Translations under genes and position numbers: made by a program
Notes under the pieces: model-generated
Databases searched by the model: none
What the model saw: the letters and a program-made list of their open reading frames with translations, nothing else
What the model was told of the DNA's origin: nothing
Shown here: one piece after another, positions 44,288 through 53,500 of the stretch
How the letters are laid out: each line of letters starts with the position of its first letter
Numbering within the stretch: the first letter of the stretch is position 1
Assembly (NCBI RefSeq): GCF_965276875.1
Contig: NZ_OZ255701.1
Span: forward strand, 1 to 64,000
Length of the DNA: 64,000 bases
Reading direction: 5' to 3'
Origin: Lichenicoccus sp965276875
GTDB lineage: Bacteria > Pseudomonadota > Alphaproteobacteria > Acetobacterales > Acetobacteraceae

Positions 44288-45892
44288 ATGACACAGAGAC
44301 GCTTCGTCCTCTGCCTGGGGCTGCTCGTACTTGCCGCCCTCGCGGCACAGATCGGCCTGTTCAGCGCCGGGCTCTACCGGATTACCTCGGACGAGAGTGC
44401 GCGCATTCTTACCGCCTGGAATCTGTCCTGGTCGAACGCCCTCGAGCCGTTCCTGTGGCCGCCTTTCTACAAGCTGTTCGTCGGCGGGGCGATGAAGCTG
44501 TTCCCCTCCATCTTCTTCACCCCGCGTGTGCTGGTCGAGATCACCGGTCTGCTCTGCCTGCTTGCACTCGCCTGGCTTGCGACCGAGCTGTTCGGCGATC
44601 GCAGGATTGCCCTGATCACCGCCTTCTTGGCACTGCTCGCACCGCAGCGCCTGATTTTCAGCGTGGTGCCGCTCTCGGACATCTACTACTTCGCCATGGT
44701 CACCGCCTCTGCTGCGGCAACCGCGCGCTGGCTGCGCACGGATCGGGCAGGCCCATTGCTGCTCGGCTGCGGCTTTTTGCTGCTCGCCGAGACAGTACGC
44801 TTCGAATCCGGCCTGTTCGCGGTCTTCCTCGAAGTGCTGCTGCTGTATCGTGGCCTGATTGCGCGCACGTTGCCCTGGCGCACGCTGGTCGCCGCCTCGT
44901 TCATCCTGTTCGCCTTCCCGCCGCTCTGGGGGCTGAACTCGCTGATCTGGTATGGCACGCTGCGCAACCTCAGTGTCGCGGCTCAGCAATTCACCGGTGA
45001 GTTCGGCCGCAACACTTTCTACGCGATCAAATGGTCGCCGCTTCGCTTCTTCATCCAGGACATGCTCTGGAATCCACTTACCTTCGCCGGCTTGGTGGCG
45101 GTGGCCTGGCTGTCGCTGCGCGAGCGCACCATACGCACCTGGACCTTGCTGTTCGGGGTGCCGCTGGTCGTCTTCAGCTTGGTCTGCATCATCACCTTCA
45201 GCATTCCCACCGCCGCGACCTGGCGGACGAGTGGCGTCTGGACGCTGCTGATGATGCCGTTTGATGCGCTGATTGCGCTGCGCATCGGGCAGTTTCTGTG
45301 GCGCGCGGGCGGCATGGCGCGAGTCGCGGCCCCAATCCTGCTCGTGCTCGCGATCCTGCCGATGGGTGTGCGCAGTGCCTGGTATGCGCGTGACGGCCTG
45401 CACAATAATTCGACCCACCACCTGCACCAGGAGCGTGCGCTCGACACCTGGCTCGACAAGCGGCTAGCCGCGGACCCCAGCGCCGTGGCGGTGATCGACA
45501 GCTCCACCAACCTCGACTATCTCGACCTGCTGGCGTTTTCGCGGTTTCCCTCGCGGCTGATCACCACTGGCGCCGGCGATCCGGTGCGCATCGGCTTCTA
45601 TGAGCCGATGGCAGCCGCCTATGCCGGGGACCCCAAGGTGCAAGGCTTTCTTACCGACCGCTTCGGCCTGGACCATGGCGGGGCACAGGCGGCTTTGCGC
45701 GCGCATCACGTCCGCTATCTCGTCGTGCGCAATCCTGTGTTCCTCGCGGCTCTGGGGTCGAGCCCGCTGGTCTCACGCCTGCACCGCTTCAACGACTGGA
45801 CGATCTATGGCGTGCGTCCGGTCCCGCCGCCGCCCGGTACGCGCTCCGGCACTGCGTCGCGCGCTCTCACGCGGATACCGCGTGCGGGCTGA
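44288..45892 (+). CDS. GT39/ArnT-like membrane glycosyltransferase
   Basis: 534 residues with roughly ten hydrophobic helices. The first loop contains the acidic catalytic site expected in PMT/ArnT-type transferases (ITSDESARILTAWN), followed by WPPFYKLFVGGAMKLFP. The C-terminal part (DTWLDKRLAADPSAVAVIDS onward) is a soluble periplasmic domain. Such enzymes transfer a sugar from a polyprenyl phosphate on the periplasmic side. It overlaps the PAP2 gene by 11 bp. Confidence 0.8.
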   Translation: MTQRRFVLCLGLLVLAALAAQIGLFSAGLYRITSDESARILTAWNLSWSNALEPFLWPPFYKLFVGGAMKLFPSIFFTPRVLVEITGLLCLLALAWLATELFGDRRIALITAFLALLAPQRLIFSVVPLSDIYYFAMVTASAAATARWLRTDRAGPLLLGCGFLLLAETVRFESGLFAVFLEVLLLYRGLIARTLPWRTLVAASFILFAFPPLWGLNSLIWYGTLRNLSVAAQQFTGEFGRNTFYAIKWSPLRFFIQDMLWNPLTFAGLVAVAWLSLRERTIRTWTLLFGVPLVVFSLVCIITFSIPTAATWRTSGVWTLLMMPFDALIALRIGQFLWRAGGMARVAAPILLVLAILPMGVRSAWYARDGLHNNSTHHLHQERALDTWLDKRLAADPSAVAVIDSSTNLDYLDLLAFSRFPSRLITTGAGDPVRIGFYEPMAAAYAGDPKVQGFLTDRFGLDHGGAQAALRAHHVRYLVVRNPVFLAALGSSPLVSRLHRFNDWTIYGVRPVPPPPGTRSGTASRALTRIPRAG

Positions 45893-46529
45893 ACTCGGGA
45901 TCCTGCTGCGCGGGCCGTTTGGTCGCTGGCTGCTCTGGAGTGCCGGCGGCTTGGTGCTGCTTGTGCTCTCCGGCTATACGCTCGACCATCCGATTGCGCG
46001 CTACGTGCACGAGCATCTGGGCTTTTCGCGAGACGCACGGCGCATGGTCCATATCCCGGAGGCGCTTACCGTCTTCTGTCTTGGCTGCACCGTGCTGCTC
46101 GGCGGCTGGTCGGCCTTCGTCGGGCGTTTGTCGGGACTCGCGCGCGACGTCCTGCTCGCCTCGCTCAGCCTGTGCATCGCGCTGACCCTGACCAGCGCGC
46201 TCAAGATCTGGTTCGGCCGTATCCCGCCCTCGCGCTGGTACTTTGCCCAATGGCATAATTTCTTTGCCTATCTGTCCGGCTCCTTTCCCTCGGGGCATAT
46301 GACGGCCATGAGCGCGGTCGCCCCTTTCGTTTGGGCTCGCTCGCGCTGGTTGTTTTTGCTGCTGCTGCTGCTTTCGCTGGCCGCCTGCTACGGGCTGGTG
46401 CGCCAGCAGGCACATTTCATCTCCGACCTGTTCGGCGGCGCCCTGGTTGGCGGTTCGGTGGGCTACGCCGTGCTGTGCGCCGACCGCATTCGGCAGTCGC
46501 CTTCACAATCGACCCGATTGGGGGGATAA
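45882..46529 (+). CDS. PAP2-family membrane phosphatase
   Basis: 215 residues from GTG 45882, overlapping the transferase by 11 bp. Five to six helices with the three PAP2 motifs: KIWFGRIPPSRW (KX6RP-like), FPSGHMTAM, and the catalytic His with Asp in RQQAHFISDLFGGALVG. Expected to dephosphorylate a lipid phosphate at the membrane, for example undecaprenyl diphosphate released by polymer or lipid A modification. The partner transferase upstream supports an envelope role. Confidence 0.88.
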   Translation: MRAELGILLRGPFGRWLLWSAGGLVLLVLSGYTLDHPIARYVHEHLGFSRDARRMVHIPEALTVFCLGCTVLLGGWSAFVGRLSGLARDVLLASLSLCIALTLTSALKIWFGRIPPSRWYFAQWHNFFAYLSGSFPSGHMTAMSAVAPFVWARSRWLFLLLLLLSLAACYGLVRQQAHFISDLFGGALVGGSVGYAVLCADRIRQSPSQSTRLGG

Positions 46530-46561
46530 AGGCGCCCCTCGCGGCCCCGGAACCCCATTTG

Positions 46562-47962
46562 ATGAATGCCTCGCTTGCCCAAAAGATAGCAGCGGATCCG
46601 CGCAGCTGGTCGCCGGCGAGTTGGCGCGGCCTGCCGGCCCGCCAGGCGCCGACCTATCCCGACCAGGCGGCAGCCGAAAGCGTGGAGGCGCGTCTGCGGC
46701 GCTACCCGCCGCTGGTCTTTGCCGGTGAGGCGCGCCGGCTGAAGCAGCAACTGGCGCTCGCCTCGGAGGGGCGTGCCTTCGTGCTGCAGGGCGGGGCGTG
46801 CGCCGAAAGCTTCGGCGAGTTCACCGCCGATATCATCCGCGACACCTTTCGCGTGCTGCTGCAAATGGCGGTCGTGCTGACCTTCGGCGCCAAGGTGCCG
46901 GTCATCAAGCTGGGCCGGATGGCCGGGCAGTTCGCCAAGCCACGCTCCGCCGACACCGAGACGCGCGGCGGCGAGACGCTACCCTGCTACCGCGGCGACA
47001 TCATCAACGGCCCGGACTTCAACGCTGCCAGCCGCAATGCCGATCCGCTTCGCATGGAGACCGGCTATTTCCAGTCGGCCGGGACGCTGAACCTGCTGCG
47101 CGCCTTCGCCTCCGGCGGCTATGCCAACCTGCATCAGGTGCATCGCTGGAATCTCGGCTTCGTCGCGCGCTCGCCGCTCGCCGCCGCCTACCAGGATCTC
47201 GCGCAGCGCATTGACGAGACCCTGGGCTTCATGGGAGCCTGCGGGCTAACCCCGAATGCCCCGCAGATCAACGAGACCGAGTTCTACACCGGCCACGAGG
47301 CGCTGCTGCTGCCGTACGAGCAGGCGCTCACGCGTGTCGATTCGACTACCGGCGACTGGTATGGCTGCTCGGCGCATTTCCTCTGGGTCGGCGATCGCAC
47401 CAGGCAGGCGGATGGCGCGCATATCGAGTTCCTGCGCGGGGTGCACAATCCGATCGGCATCAAGGTCGGCCCGACCAGCACGGCTGACGAGCTGCTGGAC
47501 CTGCTCGACATCCTCAACCCCGAGGACGAGGCCGGCCGCATCACCCTGATCAGCCGCATGGGGGCCGCGAAGGTGCGCACGCATCTGCCGCCGCTGCTGC
47601 GCGCGGTGCGCACGGCGGGGCGTCGCGTCACCTGGCTGGTCGACCCGATGCACGGCAACACCATCTCGACCGCGGCCAAGGTGAAGACCCGGTCCTTCGA
47701 TGCGATCCTGGCCGAGGTGCGCGGCTTCTTCGACGTGTTCGCGGCCGAGGGCGCGCGTCCCGGTGGCGTGCATGTCGAGATGACCGGCCAGGACGTGACC
47801 GAATGCGTGGGCGGCGCGCACCGGCTGACCGAGGCCGATCTGGGGGCGCGGTACGAGACCTTCTGCGATCCGCGGCTGAACGCCGAGCAGTCGCTCGAAC
47901 TCGCCTTCCTGATCGCCGGCGAGCTGACCTCGCGCCGGCTGGCCGGCGGGCCCGCTGCTTGA
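46562..47962 (+). CDS. Class II 3-deoxy-7-phosphoheptulonate (DAHP) synthase
   Basis: 466 residues from ATG 46562. Plant-type (class II) enzyme: YPPLVFAGEARRLK, FVLQGGACAESFGE with the metal Cys, GRMAGQFAKPRS, WNLGF, and WLVDPMHGNTIST near the C-terminus. It condenses PEP with erythrose-4-phosphate to open the shikimate pathway. The polysaccharide locus ends 32 bp upstream. The TTG start of the next gene overlaps its stop. Confidence 0.95.
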   Translation: MNASLAQKIAADPRSWSPASWRGLPARQAPTYPDQAAAESVEARLRRYPPLVFAGEARRLKQQLALASEGRAFVLQGGACAESFGEFTADIIRDTFRVLLQMAVVLTFGAKVPVIKLGRMAGQFAKPRSADTETRGGETLPCYRGDIINGPDFNAASRNADPLRMETGYFQSAGTLNLLRAFASGGYANLHQVHRWNLGFVARSPLAAAYQDLAQRIDETLGFMGACGLTPNAPQINETEFYTGHEALLLPYEQALTRVDSTTGDWYGCSAHFLWVGDRTRQADGAHIEFLRGVHNPIGIKVGPTSTADELLDLLDILNPEDEAGRITLISRMGAAKVRTHLPPLLRAVRTAGRRVTWLVDPMHGNTISTAAKVKTRSFDAILAEVRGFFDVFAAEGARPGGVHVEMTGQDVTECVGGAHRLTEADLGARYETFCDPRLNAEQSLELAFLIAGELTSRRLAGGPAA

Positions 47963-49089
47963 CCACACCGCCCGCTGACATCACCGCGCGCACCGACGCG
48001 TATTTCAATCGCACCCGCGCGATCGTCGAACACTTCGGCGACGTGCGTGTCACCTATGCGCTGTTCCTGCGCCGTCCGGTGGTGGCCGCCCCGCGGCTGA
48101 TGACCGAGTGGCTCGCCACCGTCGCCGCCGAGCGTGGCACGGAGATCGTCTGCGAGGCCCGCTTCGCCGAGGGCGACTGGGTCGGCGCCGGCGAACCGCT
48201 GCTCTATATTACCGGCAGCTTCGCCAAGCTGGCTGACCTCGAGACGCTGCTGCTGCAAAAGCTCGGGCCGGCCTGTGTCGCCGCCCACAACGCCTATCAG
48301 ATGTGCATGGCGTTGCCGAAGGCGGCCTTTCTGGCCATGGACGCGCGGCACTGCGCCGGCTTCGAGATGCAGGAGATGATGGCCTACGCCGCCGCCGTCG
48401 GCAGTACTGCTGCAAAGCGCGAGGGGGCGAAGGGTTTTGTCGGCTGCGCCAACGACGCGACCGCGCATTTCTACGGGGCCGAGGCGGGCTTCGGCACCAT
48501 GCCGCATGCTTTGATCGGCTATGCCGGCAGCACCCTGCGCGCCGCCGAGATGTTCCATGAGACCTTCCCGGACATCGATCTTACGGTGCTCAGCGATTAT
48601 TTCGGCTGCGAGATCAGTGACACGCTCGCGGTTTGCCGGCGCTTCCCCGAGTTGGCGGCGGCCGGCCGCATCGCCGTGCGTCTCGACACCCATGGCGGCC
48701 GCTTCCTTGAGGGGCTGGATCCGCAAACGAGCTACGCCGTCCTGGAGCGTCGAGCCCCTGGCGCGATCCGCCGCTACCGTTCCGACAGCGAACTGCGTCA
48801 CCTGGTCGGCACCGGCGTCTCGGCGGCGGCGATCTGGCGCACCCGCGAGGCGCTCGACTTGGCCGGCTTTGCCGACGTGCGGATCGTAGCGTCGTCGGGT
48901 TTCGGCGTCGACAAGTGCCGGGTGATGGCCGACGCCCGCGCGCCGATCGACGTGGTCGGCACCGGCTCGTTCCTGCCCGAGCATTGGTCGGAGACCTACG
49001 CCACCGCCGACATCGTCGCCTATGACGGCGTGGCACGGGTGAAGCTCGGACGCGAATTCCTGCTGCTGCTGCGCGATCCGCCTTCATGA
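47959..49089 (+). CDS. pncB: Nicotinate phosphoribosyltransferase
   Basis: 376 residues from TTG 47959, giving a TTGA overlap with the DAHP synthase stop. TIM-barrel-like NAPRTase with TDAYFNRT at the start, ATAHFYGAEAGFGTMPHALI, VRLDTHGGRF, IVASSGFGVDK and GTGSFLPEHW. It makes nicotinate mononucleotide from nicotinate and PRPP, salvaging NAD. Shorter than E. coli PncB and closer to the nicotinamide/nicotinate group found in archaea and alphaproteobacteria. No functional link to its operon partners is obvious. Confidence 0.88.
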   Translation: MTTPPADITARTDAYFNRTRAIVEHFGDVRVTYALFLRRPVVAAPRLMTEWLATVAAERGTEIVCEARFAEGDWVGAGEPLLYITGSFAKLADLETLLLQKLGPACVAAHNAYQMCMALPKAAFLAMDARHCAGFEMQEMMAYAAAVGSTAAKREGAKGFVGCANDATAHFYGAEAGFGTMPHALIGYAGSTLRAAEMFHETFPDIDLTVLSDYFGCEISDTLAVCRRFPELAAAGRIAVRLDTHGGRFLEGLDPQTSYAVLERRAPGAIRRYRSDSELRHLVGTGVSAAAIWRTREALDLAGFADVRIVASSGFGVDKCRVMADARAPIDVVGTGSFLPEHWSETYATADIVAYDGVARVKLGREFLLLLRDPPS

Positions 49090-49469
49090 GCGATGTCTTT
49101 GCTCCCGAAGGCGGCTTCGTGGTCCGAATCATCGACCTCTCCGCCGACAGCGCGGATAATGTCGTCGAGGAGATCAAGGGCTTCCCGACCTTGATGCATG
49201 CCAACGCGTTTGCCCGCGCCTACGTGCGCGACAGTGTGGAACTCTGCCGCGAGCCGGGCAGTGCTGCGCGCGAGGTGCTGCAGCGCTGGTTTGCGTTCGG
49301 CGAGGATGCCGAGGTGATCGAAGCCGATCAGCAGGGCTGGCGCTCGGCCAACGAACTTGACGAATTCGCCTCGCACCCAGCCTCGGCGCTGGAGCGCGAC
49401 TGGCGCGCCCTCGACCCGCGCGCGCCGGAGGACGATGACGACCTCGACGACGAGGAGATGCCGGATTGA
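49086..49469 (+). CDS. Small conserved-looking protein of unknown function
   Basis: 127 residues, not recognised. Soluble, with a strongly acidic C-terminal tail (APEDDDDLDDEEMPD). The core (FVVRIIDLSADSADNVVEEI, then GFPTLMHANAFARAYVRDSV) looks like a small alpha/beta domain. It has a 4-bp overlap on both sides, with pncB before and gltX after, so it is made together with both. Confidence 0.7.
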   Translation: MSDVFAPEGGFVVRIIDLSADSADNVVEEIKGFPTLMHANAFARAYVRDSVELCREPGSAAREVLQRWFAFGEDAEVIEADQQGWRSANELDEFASHPASALERDWRALDPRAPEDDDDLDDEEMPD

Positions 49470-50797
49470 AACTGCGTTTCGCACCGAGCCCCACCGGACT
49501 GCTGCATGTCGGCAATGCGCGCCAGGCGGTCGCCAATGCCCTGCACGCGCGCCGGCATGGCGGCACATTCCAACTTCGCATCGACGACACCGATCCCGAG
49601 CGTTCGCGCGACACCTACGCCGACGCGATTCGCAATGACCTGCGCTGGCTTGGGCTTGATTGGGACGAGAGTTTTTCACAGTCCGCGCACACCGCCGACT
49701 ATGCGGCGGCGGCGGACCGTCTGCGTGCCTCCGGGCGGCTCTATCCGTGCTTTGAAAGCGAGGAGGAGCTGCACGCCAAGCGCGAGTTGCGCCTGCGTCA
49801 GAAGCGGCCGCCGATCTATGACCGCGCGATGCTGCGCCTGACCGCCGAGCAGCGCGCCCAGGCCGAGGCCAACGGCAAAATCCCCTACTGGCGCTTCAAG
49901 CTCAGCGACGGCGCGGTGGTCTGGCATGATCTGGTGATGGGCCGCACGCAGGTGAAGCTCAGCGCCATCTCCGATCCGGTGCTGATCCGCGCCGACGGCA
50001 CCATCCTGTATGCCTTTGCCTCCGTCGTCGACGATCTGCGTACCTCCATCACCGACATCCTGCGCGGCGAGGATCATATCACCAACACCGGCGTGCAGAT
50101 TGACATCGCGCTGGCCCTCGGTGCGGCACCTGGGCATTTCCGCTTCGGCCATCTGCCGCTGCTGCTCGATGCGGCGGGTGGCAAGCTGTCCAAGCGTTTT
50201 GACGGCCTGACACTGCGCGCGCTGCGACAGGACGGCATCGAGGCGTCGGCACTCGTCGGCTATCTCGCGCGTCTGGGCACCTCGGACGATCCGCAGCCGC
50301 TGGCCATCGCCGAACTCGCGGCGCAGTACGATGTCGGTCATACCTCGCGCTCGCCGTCGCGCTTCGACATGCACCAGTTGCTGTCGCTTAACCGGCGGGT
50401 GATGCACGCACTCCCGTTCGCGGCGGTTGCCGACCGGCTGCCGGACGGTGCCACCGAGGCGTTCTGGCTCGCGGTGCGCGGCAATCTCGACTTGCTCGGC
50501 GAGGCGCGACACTGGTGGGATGTCGTCGCCGGCAGCATCGTGCCGCCGCCGCTCGAAGGCGAGAGCGAATTTCTCACCCAGGCGTTGTCGGCGCTGCCAA
50601 CGGAGCCCTGGGACGAGCATGTCTGGTCGATTTGGACGAAGCGCCTTGCCGAGCTGTCCGGGCGTCGCGGACGCAAGCTGTTCCTGCCGCTACGGGTCGC
50701 CCTTACGGCCGAGGAGAAGGGGCCGGAACTGCATGAATTGCTGCTGCTGATGGGCCGCGAGCGCGTCGCCGGACGGCTGCGCCACGCCGCCGCGTAA
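49466..50797 (+). CDS. gltX: Glutamyl-tRNA synthetase
   Basis: 443 residues from TTG 49466 (TTGA overlap with the previous stop). Class I synthetase: FAPSPTGLLHVGNAR (HIGH variant HVGN), RIDDTDPERS, GEDHITNTGVQ and the KMSKS loop as GGKLSKRFDG. It charges tRNA-Glu and possibly, as a non-discriminating enzyme, tRNA-Gln. Shorter than E. coli GltX; alphaproteobacteria often encode two gltX copies and this is of the shorter type. Its 3' end is 7 bp from the convergent small membrane gene. Confidence 0.95.
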   Translation: MKLRFAPSPTGLLHVGNARQAVANALHARRHGGTFQLRIDDTDPERSRDTYADAIRNDLRWLGLDWDESFSQSAHTADYAAAADRLRASGRLYPCFESEEELHAKRELRLRQKRPPIYDRAMLRLTAEQRAQAEANGKIPYWRFKLSDGAVVWHDLVMGRTQVKLSAISDPVLIRADGTILYAFASVVDDLRTSITDILRGEDHITNTGVQIDIALALGAAPGHFRFGHLPLLLDAAGGKLSKRFDGLTLRALRQDGIEASALVGYLARLGTSDDPQPLAIAELAAQYDVGHTSRSPSRFDMHQLLSLNRRVMHALPFAAVADRLPDGATEAFWLAVRGNLDLLGEARHWWDVVAGSIVPPPLEGESEFLTQALSALPTEPWDEHVWSIWTKRLAELSGRRGRKLFLPLRVALTAEEKGPELHELLLLMGRERVAGRLRHAAA

Positions 50798-50804
50798 GCT
50801 GCCG

Positions 50805-51167
50805 CTACATTTCGCGTGCGGCGAGGGCCGACATGGTGGCGGCGATCGCCGCTATCGCCATCAGCCCCAGACCGCTGGCGATCAGCCCGCCGGGGGTGAC
50901 CCAGTGCCCAGCCATCTGCAAACCGGTCGGGATGGTGACGGCGATACTGTCGAGGATGTCGCGCACCTGCTGGTCGGCGGCCGCCTCATGCGTGGTGATC
51001 GCCTCGACCAGGCGCGGGAGCGCCCACCATCCCAGTCCCAGCACCAGCACCAGGGGGGCCACCAGCTCGGTGACCTGCTGGACGAAATAGAACACGAAGT
51101 ACGCAAAGCCCCAGAAGGCGATCCGCAGCCCGTCTAGCCACGCGTCTTTGTCGCGCCACCCCCTCAT
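50805..51167 (-). CDS. Small membrane protein of unknown function
   Basis: 120 residues, not recognised. There are two or three hydrophobic segments (IAFWGFAYFVFYFVQQV, LVAPLVLVLGLGWWAL, LIASGLGLMAIAAIAATM) around a soluble stretch with HEAAADQQVRDILDS. It lies 30 bp downstream of the MFS gene on the same strand and ends the plcP-agt-MFS gene row. No functional evidence. Confidence 0.65.
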   Translation of the reverse strand: MRGWRDKDAWLDGLRIAFWGFAYFVFYFVQQVTELVAPLVLVLGLGWWALPRLVEAITTHEAAADQQVRDILDSIAVTIPTGLQMAGHWVTPGGLIASGLGLMAIAAIAATMSALAAREM

Positions 51168-51197
51168 GATTGCGTCTCCAGCCTGCCGCCGGCTGAG

Positions 51198-52430
51198 CTA
51201 CCCTGGCCGCCCAGCTTCGGCAAGGCGGCGCGACTCGCGTCCGCCCTGCAGGACCAGGAGCGCGCAGAGACAGACCAATGACGCCAGCAGGAACGGCGCG
51301 CCCGGAAAGTGCAGCGCCCGGCCCGGCCGGGTCGCGTCGGCGAACAGGGTCCCCATGATCAGCGGCCCTGCGACCAGCATCAGCGACTGCAGCGAGGCCA
51401 GGGCGCCCTGCAGCTCGCCCTGCCGGTTGGCGCCCGCCGCCGCCGAGAGCATCGACTGCACCGGTGGCCCGGCCAGCGCGCCCAACGCCAGCACCGGCAG
51501 GCCCGCCAGCATCATCCAGGGCCTGAAGGCCAAGCTGTAGGCCAGATAACCGGCGATGCTGAAGCCGTAGCCGCACAAAGCGGTCCGCCGCTCGCCCAGC
51601 CTGGTGATCACCCGGCGCACCAGCACGCCTTGCACCAGCACCTGGGCTGCACCGCCCAGCGCCAGGACCAGGCCGTTCTCGAGCGTGCTCCAGCCGAAGC
51701 GCATCTGGTTCGACAGGATGAAACTCGTTGATTGCGCGCCGATCGCAAACCAGGTGCAGCACCAGGCGAAGGCCAAGCGCAATGGTGCTGAATGCAGCCC
51801 GATCGCCTTGAGCGATGCGAATGGGTTGGCGCGCCGCCAATCAAAGGGACGCCGGCGCTCCACCGGCAGGCTCTCCGGCAGCACGAACAGCCCATACAGC
51901 ACGTTGCAGCCGATCAGGCCGGCGCCCACCAGGAAGGGCAGGCGTATCCAGATCTCGCCGAGCACGCCGCCGAGCACCGGGCCCGCGATGAAGCCAAGCC
52001 CGAACATCGCGCCCAGCAGGCCGAAATACCGCGCCCGCTGCTCGGGCGGCGTGACGTCGGCGATGTAGGCGGCGGCGGTCGAGGCATTGGCGCTGAACAG
52101 GCCGGCGAACACCCGCATTGCAAATAGCCAGAAGAGCGTGTCCACCCAAACCCAGAACAGCGAGTTCAAGCCGAGAGCGGCGAGCGAAACCAGCAGCACC
52201 GGGCGCCGTCCGAACCGGTCCGACAGGCCGCCCAGCACCGGCGCGCATAGGAACTGCACCAGCGAGAACACCGCGAACAGCGCACCGACATAGAACGACG
52301 CGGTCGATGCCGAGGCATGCGCCACCTGGGCCACCAGGTTGGGGAGCACCGGAATGACGATGCCGAACGACAAAGTGTCGAGCGCGACCACGCCGAGGAT
52401 GAAGGGAGCCGAAGCGGAGCGTGAGGTCAT
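51198..52430 (-). CDS. MFS transporter, TetA-like drug/solute exporter
   Basis: 410 residues from ATG 52430. Twelve-helix major facilitator of the DHA1/TetA type: LDTLSFGIVIPVLPNLV in helix 1 and the loop 2-3 motif GGLSDRFGRRPVLL, which is diagnostic. VTPPEQRARYFGLLGAMFGL and GFIAGPVLGG match the tetracycline-efflux branch, but most such chromosomal proteins export unknown compounds. It is 49 bp downstream of the glycosyltransferase gene and probably co-transcribed with it. Confidence 0.87.
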   Translation of the reverse strand: MTSRSASAPFILGVVALDTLSFGIVIPVLPNLVAQVAHASASTASFYVGALFAVFSLVQFLCAPVLGGLSDRFGRRPVLLVSLAALGLNSLFWVWVDTLFWLFAMRVFAGLFSANASTAAAYIADVTPPEQRARYFGLLGAMFGLGFIAGPVLGGVLGEIWIRLPFLVGAGLIGCNVLYGLFVLPESLPVERRRPFDWRRANPFASLKAIGLHSAPLRLAFAWCCTWFAIGAQSTSFILSNQMRFGWSTLENGLVLALGGAAQVLVQGVLVRRVITRLGERRTALCGYGFSIAGYLAYSLAFRPWMMLAGLPVLALGALAGPPVQSMLSAAAGANRQGELQGALASLQSLMLVAGPLIMGTLFADATRPGRALHFPGAPFLLASLVCLCALLVLQGGRESRRLAEAGRPG

Positions 52431-52479
52431 CCCCCTCGCGGAGCCACAGGCGACGAACGGCGTCAAGGCAACATCGGCG

Positions 52480-53499
52480 TCAGGACAACATCGGCACCAG
52501 ATTGTCGCGGAAGGTCTCGGCGCAGGCGCGCCAGGTGAAGCGCTCGGCATGCGCCCGGCAGGCGGCGCGGTCGCCGTCGAGGGCGGCGAGACAGGCAGCG
52601 CGGAGATCCTTGCCGACGGCACCCACGTGGCCCACAGCACCGGCCAGGATGTCGCGCGGTCCCATGACGTCATAGGCCGCCACCGGAACGCCGCAGGCCA
52701 GCGCCTCCAGCACCACCAGGCCAAAGGTGTCGGTCCGGCTGGGGAACACGAACACGTCACCGCCGGCATAGGCACGGGCAAGTGAGTCCTCGCCGCGTGG
52801 GCCGGTGAAGGTCACCTGCGGGTAGGCCGCCCGCAGGGCGGCGAGCTGCGGACCGCCGCCGACCACCACCTTCGATCCGGGCAGCTCCAAATCCAGGAAC
52901 GCCGCGATGTTCTTCTCGACCGCGATCCTGCCGACATAGAGGAACACCGGACCGGGGACGCCCCACGCCTCGCGCGGCTGCGTCGCAAAACGCGCCAGGT
53001 CGACGCCGCGCGACCACTGACGCAATCGGGTGAAGCCGCGCGCGGCGAGGTCGCGGCGCAAGCTCCCCGTGGCGGCGAGGGTGCCTGCGGATGCGTTGTG
53101 GAAACGTCGCAGGAACCAATAAGGCACCGCCACGGGCAGCCTTGTGCGGGCTTCGATATATTCGGCAAACCGGGTATGGAACGAGGTGGTGAAGCGGCCG
53201 CGGCGTCGCAGCACCCAGCGCCGTGCCGCCAGACCGAGCGGGCCTTCGGTGGCGATATGCAGTGCGTCGGGGCGGAAGTTCCCGATCAGGGCGGCAAGAC
53301 GGCGCGCCGGGAACAGCGACAGCCGGATCTCGGGATAGGTCGGGCAGGGGAGTGTCCGGAACCGGTCCGGCCCGATTACCTCGACCTCGTGGCCCATCAG
53401 GCGCAGCTCGGCCGCCACCGTCGAAAGGGTGCGCACGACGCCGTTGACCTGCGGCATCCAGGCATCGGAGACGATCAGGATACGCGTCGGTGAGGGCAC
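52480..53499 (-). CDS. Family 4 glycosyltransferase, Agt-like glycolipid synthase candidate
   Basis: 339 residues from GTG 53499, one base after the upstream stop. GT-B fold: ILIVSDAWMPQVNGVVRTLS at the N-terminus, VGRIAVEKNIAAFLDL and the EX7E-type donor site in PSRTDTFGLVVLEALACGVP. Similar to the MgtA/alpha-mannosyltransferase group. The pairing with a PlcP-type phosphoesterase directly upstream is the layout of plcP-agt, where Agt glycosylates the diacylglycerol released by PlcP. The assignment to glycolipid synthesis rests on that context. Confidence 0.82.
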   Translation of the reverse strand: MPSPTRILIVSDAWMPQVNGVVRTLSTVAAELRLMGHEVEVIGPDRFRTLPCPTYPEIRLSLFPARRLAALIGNFRPDALHIATEGPLGLAARRWVLRRRGRFTTSFHTRFAEYIEARTRLPVAVPYWFLRRFHNASAGTLAATGSLRRDLAARGFTRLRQWSRGVDLARFATQPREAWGVPGPVFLYVGRIAVEKNIAAFLDLELPGSKVVVGGGPQLAALRAAYPQVTFTGPRGEDSLARAYAGGDVFVFPSRTDTFGLVVLEALACGVPVAAYDVMGPRDILAGAVGHVGAVGKDLRAACLAALDGDRAACRAHAERFTWRACAETFRDNLVPMLS

Positions 53500-53500
53500 G

